Shown: positions 51,955 to 60,918 of the stretch, piece by piece
Numbering within the stretch: the stretch's first letter is position 1
Layout: the number at the start of each line of letters is the position of its first letter
Translations under genes and position numbers: made by a program
Notes under the pieces: model-generated
What the model saw: the letters and a program-made list of their open reading frames with translations, nothing else
What the model was told of the DNA's origin: nothing
Databases searched by the model: none
Source of the DNA: Paenibacillus eucommiae
Lineage (GTDB): Bacteria; Bacillota; Bacilli; Paenibacillales; NBRC-103111
Length of the DNA: 64,000 nt
Reading direction: 5' to 3'
NCBI RefSeq assembly: GCF_017874215.1
Contig: NZ_JAGGLB010000022.1
Location: 1 to 64,000 of the forward strand

Positions 51955-54081
51955 CTAAGGAGCCCACCAATTCCATTTTCCAAGCATCTTCATCAGGGAC
52001 GGGACAAGCATCATTCTTACGACCGTAGCATCTATGAGGATAGCTGCGGCAATTCCGACTCCGAGCTGCTTCACACCCGAAACTTCTCCAAATGCAAAGG
52101 GGGCAGTTACAGCGATCATGATCGCCGCGGCAGAAGTTATAATTTGGCTTGTCGACGCCAGCCCCTCTTGGATAGAGAGGTCATTATCCCCGGTCCGCCT
52201 GTAGATCTCGGCAATTCGTGACAACAGGAATACGCCATAATCCATGCTTATCCCAAAGGTCAACCCAAAAATAAATACCGGAATCATGATAGCGATGCTA
52301 GACGGCTCGATACCGTGAACCCCTTTTTCAAACACCAGAACAAGAATGCCAAATGCGGCCCCAAGGCTCATAAGATTCATAAAAATCGTTTTGATCGGGA
52401 TTAAAATGGAGCGGAAAGCGATAAACAAAATAATAAAATTGGAGGCAATAATGAAGCGGAGAACGCGGCCTATGTTCGTAAATACTTCGTCATAGACCTC
52501 CTGCTCATACTTGGGTTCGCCGCCAATGAGCAAAGAGCTGCCCAAGGAAGCTGCCTCAAATTCTCTCACCCAATCTTTAACCTGTTTGGAAGAAGCATCC
52601 CCATACAGCGTAACAGCTATCAGGATTCGTTTGCCCTGAACGAACGGCTCCAGAGCAGCTGCAAACTTCTTTTTCAAAACCGCATCCCGGTAAACCACAT
52701 CCCATTCCTCAGCTGAAAGTGGATGCTGTGAGAAGATGGAATCTACCCTGATCACATCCGGATTCCGTTTCAGCTTTTGCACAACCTCGTAGGCAGCGGC
52801 CCAATCCTTTTTTTGCAAGACAGCCCCCTCCCCCTCTTTAATCAGAAACACCCGGGAACCGGACGCAGTCGTGAAATGCCTGGAGAACTGCTCAGCAGCT
52901 TCGCGGGATTCATAGCCTTTAGGTAATGATCCGGCGTCAGGAACCGCTACCTCCATTTGGCTTAACGGCATGATACAGCCTATTAGCGCTAAGGAGGCCA
53001 ACAAGCATATGCGAATAGGCCTTTTGATTACATAAGCCGATGCAAGCAGCCATAGACTTGTCCTTCCAGTGTCAAAGCGAGCCCTCGCTTCAATCTGTAT
53101 GCGGCTGCCCATTATCGATAAGAGCGCTGGAAGCAAGGTCAAGGTAAGGAGCACCGAAATCACCAGCACAATCATAGCCCCCAAGGCCACTGTATAAAAA
53201 ATTGGCATACGGATATACAGCATTCCGGCTAATCCAAGCAATACGCATAAAGCTGAAAAAATAACTGCCCTTCCTGCCGTTCTCATAGCTGTAGGGAGTG
53301 CTTGCTGAACTGAATGCTCCCGCAGCTCTTCGCGAAACCGGCTGACCAGCATCAAAGCAAAATCAATGCTAAGCGCAAGTCCAACCATAGGGATAACGTT
53401 TAAAACAAAAATAGATAATTCGAGCCTTGTACCCAGCAGATACATGATCCCCATCGTGCCTGTGACGCCAATAAGGCCTACAAGTATGGGAAGGAGCGAT
53501 GAGATCAATCCGCCAAACGACAGCAAAAGTACCACAAAAGCAATCGGAACTCCTATCATCTCCGCTTTTTGCAAATCGCTTTGACTGGCTTTATTAACGT
53601 CCTCTTGCACAACAGGCTTTCCGGTCAATTTCACCGACATATGCGAATCCTTGGGAAGCAATTGTTGGATACGGGCAATCACCGGCTTTAAATCATGATC
53701 TTCCTGATCAAAAGAAAGCAGGGCATAGGCCAAATTCCCGGCTTCCATCTCTGCTTTGGACAAAGGCGATAAAACCTCATGCAAACCTTCGATTTCCTGC
53801 ATCCGATCTAAAGCAGTTGTTATAAATACATGAAATTGCTTTTGGGAAACTTGTTTTTGCTTTTCAAAAAGGAGGATGACCGGGTTGTCTGGCATGTGAA
53901 AATCCGAGGAAAGGATGCTTTGAACCTTGGCATAAGAGCCATCTACCTTCAAACCATGACCTTTAAGAGCATTTGGGAGCTTGACCGCAAAAAGTCCAAA
54001 AAACAGCAGAAAACAAATCCAAATGAGGATGACCGCCTTGGCATGTCGAATTGAGAAGTTGGCCAGTATGTCATAGATCAA
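51955..54081 (-). CDS. MMPL-family RND lipid exporter
   Basis: A 708-residue transporter with about 12 TM helices in the RND 1+5+1+5 layout and two large extracellular loops. It shows MMPL patterns: GSYAKVQSILSSDF, an SDLQKAEMIGVPIAFVVLLLSFGG block, and IDFALMLVSRFREEL/MDYGVFLLSRIAEI with the proton-relay Asp-Tyr pairs of the two halves. MMPL proteins export lipids and polyketides. The start is TTG with GGGGGAG 6 bases upstream. It is the last gene of the five-gene polyketide operon, 17 bases after the KS gene, so it probably exports the product. Confidence 0.9.
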   Translation of the reverse strand: MIYDILANFSIRHAKAVILIWICFLLFFGLFAVKLPNALKGHGLKVDGSYAKVQSILSSDFHMPDNPVILLFEKQKQVSQKQFHVFITTALDRMQEIEGLHEVLSPLSKAEMEAGNLAYALLSFDQEDHDLKPVIARIQQLLPKDSHMSVKLTGKPVVQEDVNKASQSDLQKAEMIGVPIAFVVLLLSFGGLISSLLPILVGLIGVTGTMGIMYLLGTRLELSIFVLNVIPMVGLALSIDFALMLVSRFREELREHSVQQALPTAMRTAGRAVIFSALCVLLGLAGMLYIRMPIFYTVALGAMIVLVISVLLTLTLLPALLSIMGSRIQIEARARFDTGRTSLWLLASAYVIKRPIRICLLASLALIGCIMPLSQMEVAVPDAGSLPKGYESREAAEQFSRHFTTASGSRVFLIKEGEGAVLQKKDWAAAYEVVQKLKRNPDVIRVDSIFSQHPLSAEEWDVVYRDAVLKKKFAAALEPFVQGKRILIAVTLYGDASSKQVKDWVREFEAASLGSSLLIGGEPKYEQEVYDEVFTNIGRVLRFIIASNFIILFIAFRSILIPIKTIFMNLMSLGAAFGILVLVFEKGVHGIEPSSIAIMIPVFIFGLTFGISMDYGVFLLSRIAEIYRRTGDNDLSIQEGLASTSQIITSAAAIMIAVTAPFAFGEVSGVKQLGVGIAAAILIDATVVRMMLVPSLMKMLGKWNWWAP

Positions 54082-54098
54082 GCCGCTCTCCCCCTCAG

Positions 54099-55346
54099 CT
54101 ATCGTCCAGATTCGTATTTCCCGAAAATTAATACCGCATTATGCCCTCCAAAGGCGAATGAATTGGACATAGTCATTTCCACTTTCTTGCCGCGGGCCAA
54201 GTTGGGTGTATAATCCAGATCCAGCTCCTCATCAGGAAGCTGATAATTGATCGTTGGAGGGATCACCTGATCACGAATAGCCATAACAGCAGCGATAGCC
54301 TCCACTGCGCCGGATGCTCCCAGCAAATGCCCCGTCATTGATTTCGTCGAGCTGATACTAACTTCGTAAGCATGCTTTTGGAAGACGGCTTTGATCGCCC
54401 TTGTTTCCGCCAGATCATTATAGGCCGTACTTGTGCCATGGGCGTTGATATAATCAATATCCTCAGGCGCTGCACCGGCGTCAGAGAGCGCCAGCTTCAT
54501 AGCTCGCGCCCAGCCTTGTCCATCCGGACGCGGAGCCGTAATATGATAGCTGTCGCAGCAGGAGCCGTAGCCGAGCAACTCAGCATAAATGTCCGCGCCT
54601 CTGGCAGCAGCATGCTCCAGCGACTCCAGGATCACAATACCCGCTCCCTCTCCCATCACAAAGCCATCCCGCCTTTGATCGAAGGGACAGCAGGCCGAGG
54701 CCGGATCCGGGTTTAGCGATAAGGCATGCATAGCTGCAAAAGAGGCAAGCCCGATATTGCAAATCGGAGCTTCTGATCCACCTGCGATCATAACATCCGC
54801 ATCGCCTCTTTGAATGACGCGGAATGCTTCGCCAATCGAGTTCGATCCGGAAGAACAGGCGGTGACAGAACAGCCTGCCGGCCCCTCTGCTCCCATCCTC
54901 ATCGCCACCTGGCTGGATGCCATGTTGGCAATAAACATCGGGATGGCGAAGGGGGACACCCGCTTGTAACCTTTTTGCAGAGCATCCTCAAGTCCGTCCT
55001 GGAATGTGCCTACGCCCCCTACCCCACTGCCTATCCAAACACCGGTCCGCTGCGGATCCGCTTGTCCGCCAATATCGAGCCCGCTGTCAAGGACAGCCTC
55101 CACGGCCGCCGCTACGGCAAATTGCATAAAGCGGTCCATTCGCCTCGCTTCTTTCCGTTCCATTACCTGCAGCGCGTCGAACTCCTTTACTTCAGCGGCG
55201 ACTTTCACCGATAAAAGGTCTGAGGATGCCCTAGTAAGAAAATCAATACCGGATACGCCGCACCTCATCCGATCCCAGGTCGATTCTCTACTAAGCCCAA
55301 GCGGTGTCACGCATCCCATTCCGGTAATCACGACCCTTTTATCCAT
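54099..55346 (-). CDS. FabF-like beta-ketoacyl-ACP synthase II
   Basis: A 415-residue condensing enzyme with the complete KAS triad: C164 in TACSSGSNS, His in NAHGTST and His in KSMTGHLLGASGAVEA. It elongates acyl-ACP with malonyl-ACP. The placement within a type III PKS operon suggests a dedicated paralogue that makes or tailors the acyl starter chain; the housekeeping fabF is expected elsewhere. No ACP gene is adjacent. ATG start; the gap to the preceding FAD gene is 39 bases. Confidence 0.92.
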   Translation of the reverse strand: MDKRVVITGMGCVTPLGLSRESTWDRMRCGVSGIDFLTRASSDLLSVKVAAEVKEFDALQVMERKEARRMDRFMQFAVAAAVEAVLDSGLDIGGQADPQRTGVWIGSGVGGVGTFQDGLEDALQKGYKRVSPFAIPMFIANMASSQVAMRMGAEGPAGCSVTACSSGSNSIGEAFRVIQRGDADVMIAGGSEAPICNIGLASFAAMHALSLNPDPASACCPFDQRRDGFVMGEGAGIVILESLEHAAARGADIYAELLGYGSCCDSYHITAPRPDGQGWARAMKLALSDAGAAPEDIDYINAHGTSTAYNDLAETRAIKAVFQKHAYEVSISSTKSMTGHLLGASGAVEAIAAVMAIRDQVIPPTINYQLPDEELDLDYTPNLARGKKVEMTMSNSFAFGGHNAVLIFGKYESGR

Positions 55347-55385
55347 GTGGATTATCCTCCATCTGATTGTTTTCTTCCTTATACT

Positions 55386-56585
55386 CTATATTCGGGTCGC
55401 TTGGACCAGACGAAAAGCAAGACGGGGTGACAGCAATCCTGCGCGCAGCAGCATGGAGGCAAGCAGCGGTTTGCCGAGCGCATACTGCAGAAGACTTCCC
55501 CATCTCAGTGGTGCCGCAAATTCCTTCATCAAAGCCTGGGTATATTCGTCTCGCCAATTTTCTAAGGAAATTTCTCCTTTTAGATAGCGATCCGCCAAGT
55601 GTGCACACAGCTCCACCGATTTGAGAGCCATCGCCATCCCGTCCCCGCACAGAGGAGGAATAACAACTGCGGCATCGCCTATATGAGGAACGAGGTCCCA
55701 GGCAGCCGGTTTACGGCCCGTTATTACCGGAAAGGTAGCCGCCTGACTGCCAGGAACCATTTGGCCATATTCCAGCCTGCGATGCAGTGCAGGGTTTAGC
55801 CGCGAGGCTGCTTCCATAACCCCGTGCACACTCTTTCCAGCTTTATTAAAGGCTTCTCGCGTCAACAGAGCGGCTGCATTCACACGGCCCCCTTCAATCG
55901 GTGAAACACCCATATAGCCGCCAGGGAAAAAATAAAGCTCTACAGCCCGTCCCTGCTGAATACCCGTAAAATGAGATTTCACGCCTATATATGAATGCCG
56001 GCTTGCGGTCTTAGGAGCAGAACCTGACTTAGCACCATGGCTATGATTAGGGTCAGGATCAGAATTAGGGGAAAGATTAGGCTCATGAGGAGTTGTCAGA
56101 CCAGAGCGCGGATTTCGCCCCCAGGCTCCAATAACAATGCGTGCTTCCATCGTTCTGCGTTCTTGATTCAGCTGGGTTTCTACGTGATAGCCCTGCTCGC
56201 TGCGGCAGATGGAGGACACGACTACACCCGTCTGAACTTCTCCCCCTTGATCTCGCACAGCTTGATGCAGCGCGTGGTCTAGCAGGTATCTGCTCACCCC
56301 CAGAGCAGTTCCCGGAAGTGGAATATGTAGAGAAAGTCCGCTGGCTAAAGTCAATTGGGCTCGATCTATCGCACTTGGATGCAGTGCATCCATCAACGTC
56401 TTTAAACCAAGAGAAGCCAAAATCCCTTGGGACTCGGGGGACAAAAACTCTCCACAAACCTTATGGCGGGGAAAGGTATGCCCATCGATCAGCGCTGTAC
56501 TCCAGCCCCCTGCCGACAGCACTCCCGCCATGCTGGCTCCGGCAAGGCCCCCGCCAAGTATGATTGCATCATACATCCGTCCCAT
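55386..56585 (-). CDS. FAD-dependent oxidoreductase, geranylgeranyl-reductase/hydroxylase-like
   Basis: About 399 residues. N-terminal FAD motif AIILGGGLAGASMAGVL, a VCGEFLSPES block, and the C-terminal IGDAAVVIPPLCGDGMAMALKS ribose-binding motif, as in geranylgeranyl-reductase-family flavoproteins and aromatic hydroxylases. In comparable actinobacterial phenolic-lipid clusters a flavoprotein hydroxylates the alkylresorcinol ring; a similar role is inferred. A low-complexity insert (NLSPNSDPDPNHSHG) lies near residue 180. ATG 56585 has GGAG 9 bases upstream, giving a 17-base overlap with the methyltransferase gene; the frame extends to 56648. Confidence 0.85.
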   Translation of the reverse strand: MGRMYDAIILGGGLAGASMAGVLSAGGWSTALIDGHTFPRHKVCGEFLSPESQGILASLGLKTLMDALHPSAIDRAQLTLASGLSLHIPLPGTALGVSRYLLDHALHQAVRDQGGEVQTGVVVSSICRSEQGYHVETQLNQERRTMEARIVIGAWGRNPRSGLTTPHEPNLSPNSDPDPNHSHGAKSGSAPKTASRHSYIGVKSHFTGIQQGRAVELYFFPGGYMGVSPIEGGRVNAAALLTREAFNKAGKSVHGVMEAASRLNPALHRRLEYGQMVPGSQAATFPVITGRKPAAWDLVPHIGDAAVVIPPLCGDGMAMALKSVELCAHLADRYLKGEISLENWRDEYTQALMKEFAAPLRWGSLLQYALGKPLLASMLLRAGLLSPRLAFRLVQATRI

Positions 56586-57393
56586 TTTGATCAGCTCCAA
56601 TTGCTTCCTTTTCTTCCGAGTCAACCCTATCGTCACTATTGTCAGCAAGAGGCTCGAACGAGCCCTCCTCTGATGTTTTCAGGCCAATCGCTACATATCG
56701 GAACAGAGGTCTCCACGAGAAGGAAAACGCGATCTCAGGAAAGCCCTCCTTGAGGCTCATCTTTAGGCTCATCCAATCTGCCAGCCGAAAGCCCTTGGCT
56801 ACTGACAAAGGACCATCATGGCGAATATAACGGTTGCGCGACAGCATTCGGGTAACGAGCCAAACAGCCAGCCAAGGAATCCAATGCCGATGGATATCAT
56901 TGATCACAATGCCGAATCGGGAAGCACTTAACATGCGCCCCACTATCACAGGCAGTTCTTTGGAAGAAAAATGATGAACAAATTGAGAGGCCGTAATGAC
57001 ATCAGCCATACCCTGCTGCAATTCAAAAACATCATGTTGAATAACCTCAATGCGTGATTCATGTTGATAGAGCAGTCTGGCTTCCCCGCAAGCCTCTTCA
57101 GTAATGTCGGCCAGCCGGATTTTCAGATCAATATGATGCTTATCCGCCCAACGAAGCAAAATCCTGTTCACATCACCTGAGCCTGAGCCGATGTCCAGAA
57201 TAGACATTTGACTAGGCTTTCCAGCTGCCAGCCATAAGCGCTTTACGCCGTATAGTGTCGGGCCTGCCGCTCCGAAAATCCGATTTAACCAGCGAAGCTG
57301 CCGTAAAGCTTCTTTCAGACTCCTCCCCCCGCTGGTAAAATCGTCCATCAGCTCGGGCTCTTCTGCGCGCTGCTTCAACCCTTTTAATCGCAT
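56569..57393 (-). CDS. Class I SAM methyltransferase of the polyketide operon
   Basis: About 274 residues. Motif I ILDIGSGSGDVNRILL near 70-85, the post-I acidic RLADITEEA, and a motif IV-like VITASQFVHHFSS. The C-terminus ends in an acidic, hydrophilic tail (ADNSDDRVDSEEKEA). Homologues of this type follow type III PKS genes in Bacillales and probably methylate a phenolic hydroxyl or carboxylate of the product (inference). ATG 57393 has GGGGGGA immediately upstream and overlaps the PKS stop by 10 bases; an in-frame TTG lies at 57405. Confidence 0.85.
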   Translation of the reverse strand: MRLKGLKQRAEEPELMDDFTSGGRSLKEALRQLRWLNRIFGAAGPTLYGVKRLWLAAGKPSQMSILDIGSGSGDVNRILLRWADKHHIDLKIRLADITEEACGEARLLYQHESRIEVIQHDVFELQQGMADVITASQFVHHFSSKELPVIVGRMLSASRFGIVINDIHRHWIPWLAVWLVTRMLSRNRYIRHDGPLSVAKGFRLADWMSLKMSLKEGFPEIAFSFSWRPLFRYVAIGLKTSEEGSFEPLADNSDDRVDSEEKEAIGADQNGTDV

Positions 57394-58538
57394 GCTTCCC
57401 CCCAATAAAACGAGGGCTCGATATAAGTGATCCGCTGCAATTCCATACTAAGCCCCGGGCCAAATGCCAAAGCAATCCCCCTTTTGGGATCTTGTCCAGA
57501 AAGAACCGGCAGTTGGCTTCGAAGCCCTGCTCTCATTTCTTGAAGCACGAACAAAATCGTTGCTGATGACATGTTCCCATAATCGCGAAGTACAGAGCGG
57601 CTGGCCCGGGTTTGTTCATCCTTGAGCTCATATAAAGCTTGCAGCTTATCTATGATTCCCCGCCCTCCCGGATGTATAGCCCACAACTCAGGCATCGGGC
57701 TGCCTGCAAATAAGCGTTCAATTTCTGCCGGTACGTATTTGCCTATGAGCTCGGGAATACGGGGGGAAAGATACAGATTAAAACCATAATTACCAACCTT
57801 CCAGCCCATATCATCCTTTGAACCCGGCACAATAGCCGAATGATTCGTATCCAGAGCAAAAATCCCGCGCTGATTTGAGCCGCTCCTGCCAATCACACAC
57901 GCAGCAGCCCCATCGCCAAAAAATGCAGTCGCAAAAAGAGCCTCGCGCTCACTCGAAGGCTGAATATGAAGCGTACATAGCTCTATGCAAACGAGTAATA
58001 TTCGGGCAGAAGCGTTTCCTTCGACAAGCTCCCGGGATAAACGAACCGCCGTCAAGCCTGCAGCACATCCTAAAAAGGTCAACGGAATACGCTTCACATC
58101 TGGCTTAAGTCCAAGCTGATCTATAAGTGCAGTATCGATACTAGGCAGAAAAAAGCCCGTACAGCTAACTGTAATCAGGTGGGTAATCTCTGAAGCATTC
58201 AATCTGCTGTCTGAGAGCGCTCCTGCTGCAGCCTGCAGGCTTAATGGAACAGACTCCACCTTGTACATTTCCATCCGTTCAGCAGTAGTAGGCGTGTCTA
58301 GCAGAGATTTGGAGGGCACATAACGGCAGCTAGCCGCAGGCTCCAGCAGGTTAGGCTCACACGTATATCTGGTTTCCACCGCACTCTGTTTAAAAATCCT
58401 TTTCGCCCAGCGCGCGGCTTCCGGATTTTCCGCCAACGCATCGGCCAGCCTCTCTGATGCATCCGTTTGTTCTAGCTGGTACCGCGGCACAGCCGTTCCT
58501 ATTCCTAAAATTGCAATCGCAGGCTCCATGGCATTCAT
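57384..58538 (-). CDS. Type III polyketide synthase
   Basis: A 384-residue chalcone-synthase-like homodimeric enzyme with the Cys-His-Asn triad: C158 in TFLGCAAGLTAV, His in WAIHPGGRGIID and Asn in DYGNMSSATILFVL. It condenses a CoA- or ACP-bound starter with malonyl-CoA units to give alkylpyrones or alkylresorcinols, as B. subtilis BpsA does with fatty-acyl starters. The enzyme opens a tightly packed five-gene operon (PKS, methyltransferase, FAD enzyme, KS, MMPL). SD AAGGA lies somewhat far (about 12 bases) from the ATG; a second ATG is 3 codons in. Confidence 0.93.
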   Translation of the reverse strand: MNAMEPAIAILGIGTAVPRYQLEQTDASERLADALAENPEAARWAKRIFKQSAVETRYTCEPNLLEPAASCRYVPSKSLLDTPTTAERMEMYKVESVPLSLQAAAGALSDSRLNASEITHLITVSCTGFFLPSIDTALIDQLGLKPDVKRIPLTFLGCAAGLTAVRLSRELVEGNASARILLVCIELCTLHIQPSSEREALFATAFFGDGAAACVIGRSGSNQRGIFALDTNHSAIVPGSKDDMGWKVGNYGFNLYLSPRIPELIGKYVPAEIERLFAGSPMPELWAIHPGGRGIIDKLQALYELKDEQTRASRSVLRDYGNMSSATILFVLQEMRAGLRSQLPVLSGQDPKRGIALAFGPGLSMELQRITYIEPSFYWGEACD

Positions 58539-58695
58539 ATGCTTTCTTCGTCCTTTCTTCCATTAATCAAATACATACTTATGCTGAAAAAGATGGACAA
58601 GAGATATACCATGTTATGATACAAGCTTTCGGATTAGTACGTTTTTTTAAGAAAAAACCTTCAGTGAAAGCAAGCTGCTGCTTTATAGACATAAC

Positions 58696-58726
58696 AAAAA
58701 GGAGCGGGCAGCAACCGTGCACCCGC
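58696..58726 (-). terminator. Terminator of the lipoprotein gene
   Basis: On the minus strand, a 5-bp GC stem GCGGG/CCCGC (58722-58726 with 58704-58708), extendable inward, is followed by TCCTTTTTG. It lies about 45 bases past the lipoprotein stop and ahead of the PKS operon. Confidence 0.6.
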
Positions 58727-58768
58727 ACCCTTTCACCCCTTCATCTTTCAAGACGATAATATCTCCCT

Positions 58769-59242
58769 TTATTCTGACAGAATGGAAAATATGTTCTCAA
58801 AGTCTTTTTTCAGAATACTCCCATGCCTGGACTGGCCTTCAATAATCACTTGCAATACGTCTTTCTTTGGTGAAAGCCAAACATCAAATGTCACCGGTTC
58901 ATATGAAATTGCTGGATCGTTGTTGATCATATCAATTTTGTAATCTGGTTGACGTGACATACTTACTTTCGCATTATTCCATGGCACATTCAGTAAAGCA
59001 TCCCTGACGATTTTCACCGTTTCACTATCTTCAATTTTTTTATAAACTTTGTAGCTTTGACCTTCTGGTTTACTGATATGAAAATTTAAGCTTTGATTTA
59101 ATTTCTGAATTAAGCTTTGATCCAAGCCATGATTTGAATTCTGATTCAAGTTCTGCTTGCGCAAGATATCTCTTTGGTTACAAGCGACAACGATACTTAT
59201 CATAAAAAGCAGCAGTAATCCAAAAGCAAACGTTCTTTTCAC
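58769..59242 (-). CDS. Lipoprotein of unknown function
   Basis: A 157-residue predicted lipoprotein: signal MKRTFAFGLLLLFMISIVVAC, with lipid attachment at the Cys after VVA. It is followed by an Asn/Gln/Leu-rich degenerate repeat (NLNQNSNHGLDQSLIQKLNQSLN), then a compact domain of about 100 residues (VKIVRDALLNVPWNNAKVSMSRQPDYKIDM, FDVWLSPKKDVLQVII). The pattern resembles small Bacillus lipoproteins such as YhfM, but the match is weak. The gene is monocistronic, with its own terminator. Confidence 0.75.
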   Translation of the reverse strand: MKRTFAFGLLLLFMISIVVACNQRDILRKQNLNQNSNHGLDQSLIQKLNQSLNFHISKPEGQSYKVYKKIEDSETVKIVRDALLNVPWNNAKVSMSRQPDYKIDMINNDPAISYEPVTFDVWLSPKKDVLQVIIEGQSRHGSILKKDFENIFSILSE

Positions 59243-59422
59243 ATATCTCCCTCTCTATACCATAAATTTCAAGTTGCAATTGCTATCTAAATAACGGTGC
59301 TATGTCAAGTAAAGTTGCAAATATTTGGATAAAAATTACAAAAACATTCATGAAAGCCTTGTTGAAAGCCTTGCCAGGGCACAGCATATCCTCAGTCAGG
59401 CGCCGCAGCTATGGACAAATTA

Positions 59423-59638
59423 CTTACGGGCATTTTGCTTAGCGGTATATTGCTTACGGACATGAGGTACGCTATTTTACGATTTATCTCTCTTTTGCGA
59501 GAGTTACGGACATACGTTCCGTTATTTGCTCTAAATCCCTTGTTTTGGCGCAATTTCAGCATCAATAACGGCTTTCATGTCCGTAAGCCTTCCATAACCC
59601 CCTTGAATTGCTAAAATAAAGGATCTGAGGTCCGTAAG
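59423..59638. repeat. TTACGGAC inverted/direct repeat element
   Basis: TTACGGAC occurs at 59454-59461 and 59504-59511 (a variant TTACGGGC at 59423), and its inverse GTCCGTAA at 59579-59586 and 59630-59637. Direct spacings are 50 and 51 bp. CTTACGGACATGA (59453-59465) and 59575-59587 form a perfect 13-bp inverted pair. The whole gap from 59243 to 59715 has no credible gene. Function unknown; it resembles a foldback or binding-site cluster. Confidence 0.7.
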
Positions 59639-59659
59639 GTCCGCGCGATTTAAACACAT

Positions 59660-59694
59660 AAAAAAAAGCAGGAATCGTCTACACGACCGCCTGC
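59660..59694 (-). terminator. Terminator of the HtrA-like gene
   Basis: A GCAGG/CCTGC stem (59690-59694 with 59668-59672) with inner TCGT/ACGA pairing, then eight T on the minus strand. It lies just past the protease stop codon. Confidence 0.8.
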
Positions 59695-59715
59695 CTCTGA
59701 CTATTCTATATGAGA

Positions 59716-60621
59716 TTATTCGGGTAGATGCTTCCACACCCATTCTACAGGAACAGCAAGCCCTATAGACTTTTTCTCGTCATCAATTCGTATAGAACTG
59801 GTCGCAAAGATAACTCCAATGACCTCTCCATCCCCATTAATCACAGGACTCCCGCTGTTTCCTTTGTATATTGGAGCTTGTACAGCAAGCATTGGCGGGC
59901 TTCGATCCGAAAGAATTCCGAGCGTTTCCCCTTTATTGACGATCCCGTTAAAAAACAATGGATTACCTATAACGGTAATGGGAACTCCTTGCGCATCACC
60001 ACTTTCCGCTGCTAGCGTCAGCGCGGGCAAATCAGTTGCATCAATGTCCAGCAGCGCAAGGTCGACCTCATCATCTATGGCCACAACGGCTGCACTGTAA
60101 TGCATTCCATTTGGGAATTGAACTATAATTTCCTTGGAATTACCAGCCACGTGCTGATTGGTTACAATAAGACCATCTTCCGAAATAACAAAGCCAGTCC
60201 CCTTCCGATCATCAGCCCGAACTACAACAACAGACTCCTTATAGGCTTTGATCGTTTCTGATTGAGATAGCTGAGCGGAGGTTACAAGAAAGCGGATCGC
60301 GGCCAACGAAAAAACTTGCGGGAAAAAGGCCGCCACATTGACAAATAAAGCAACAGCGATGACAAAAGCTAACAGCTTCCGAAATCCAGGAGTTTGAAAA
60401 AATGGGGCCGGTGGCTCTTCCTCCTCATCTGCGGCTTGAAAGAGTGCCTCCAATTCTTCTTCCGTAAACTCTCTGCCATTCTCCTCATCTTGGTAGTGCT
60501 CAATATCGTCTGCATTTTGCTTTTCGATTGATAGTTTTGATGGATCTGATGGATCTGATAGTTCTGATGATTCCGACGATTCTGACCGCCCTATCCGCTC
60601 TTTCTCTTCGCTATTACTCAT
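59716..60621 (-). CDS. Membrane-anchored trypsin-like (HtrA/S1C) serine protease without PDZ
   Basis: About 301 residues. A cytoplasmic N-terminus rich in Ser, Asp and Pro (SSESSELSDPSDPSKLS) and then Glu, one TM (about 97-120), and an extracellular chymotrypsin-fold domain with the triad His in VTNQHVAG, Asp in DLALLDI and Ser in GNSGSPVI. No PDZ domain follows, unlike most HtrA proteins, so peptide-regulated activation would differ. ATG 60621 has GAGGTG about 7 bases upstream; a GTG two codons earlier is less likely. Confidence 0.9.
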   Translation of the reverse strand: MSNSEEKERIGRSESSESSELSDPSDPSKLSIEKQNADDIEHYQDEENGREFTEEELEALFQAADEEEEPPAPFFQTPGFRKLLAFVIAVALFVNVAAFFPQVFSLAAIRFLVTSAQLSQSETIKAYKESVVVVRADDRKGTGFVISEDGLIVTNQHVAGNSKEIIVQFPNGMHYSAAVVAIDDEVDLALLDIDATDLPALTLAAESGDAQGVPITVIGNPLFFNGIVNKGETLGILSDRSPPMLAVQAPIYKGNSGSPVINGDGEVIGVIFATSSIRIDDEKKSIGLAVPVEWVWKHLPE

Positions 60622-60807
60622 CCACACACCTCACCCCTCTATTTTGTATGGAAATCTCTATAACTAGAATGGTAACATGATGAGCGACAAATGAAAATAT
60701 ATACAGTAGGAATGACATCTGGTATCCGCTTTTGAAAAGGTTACTGCGTTCAAGACAGCGTCGGCCAAAACTCATACTGTCCATCCAGTAAGCTCAAATA
60801 AAATAAT

Positions 60808-60832
60808 AAAAAAAACCTGGCTAACCGCCAGG
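60808..60832 (-). terminator. Terminator of the ABC exporter gene
   Basis: A 6-bp stem CCTGGC/GCCAGG (60816-60821 with 60827-60832) followed by eight T on the minus strand: a canonical terminator. The 60628-60918 gap contains nothing else recognised. Confidence 0.85.
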
Positions 60833-60918
60833 CTCTTCTCTTAAAATTTATGATCATTATGCCACCTACTTCATACTCGAAGGCAATCTATACCACAGTT
60901 AATTTCAAACAGCTAATT

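Noticed and set aside
59411..59614. A 67-residue plus-strand ORF in the TTACGGAC repeat region
   Set aside because: No SD and repeat-derived composition; the region is better explained as an inverted repeat cluster.
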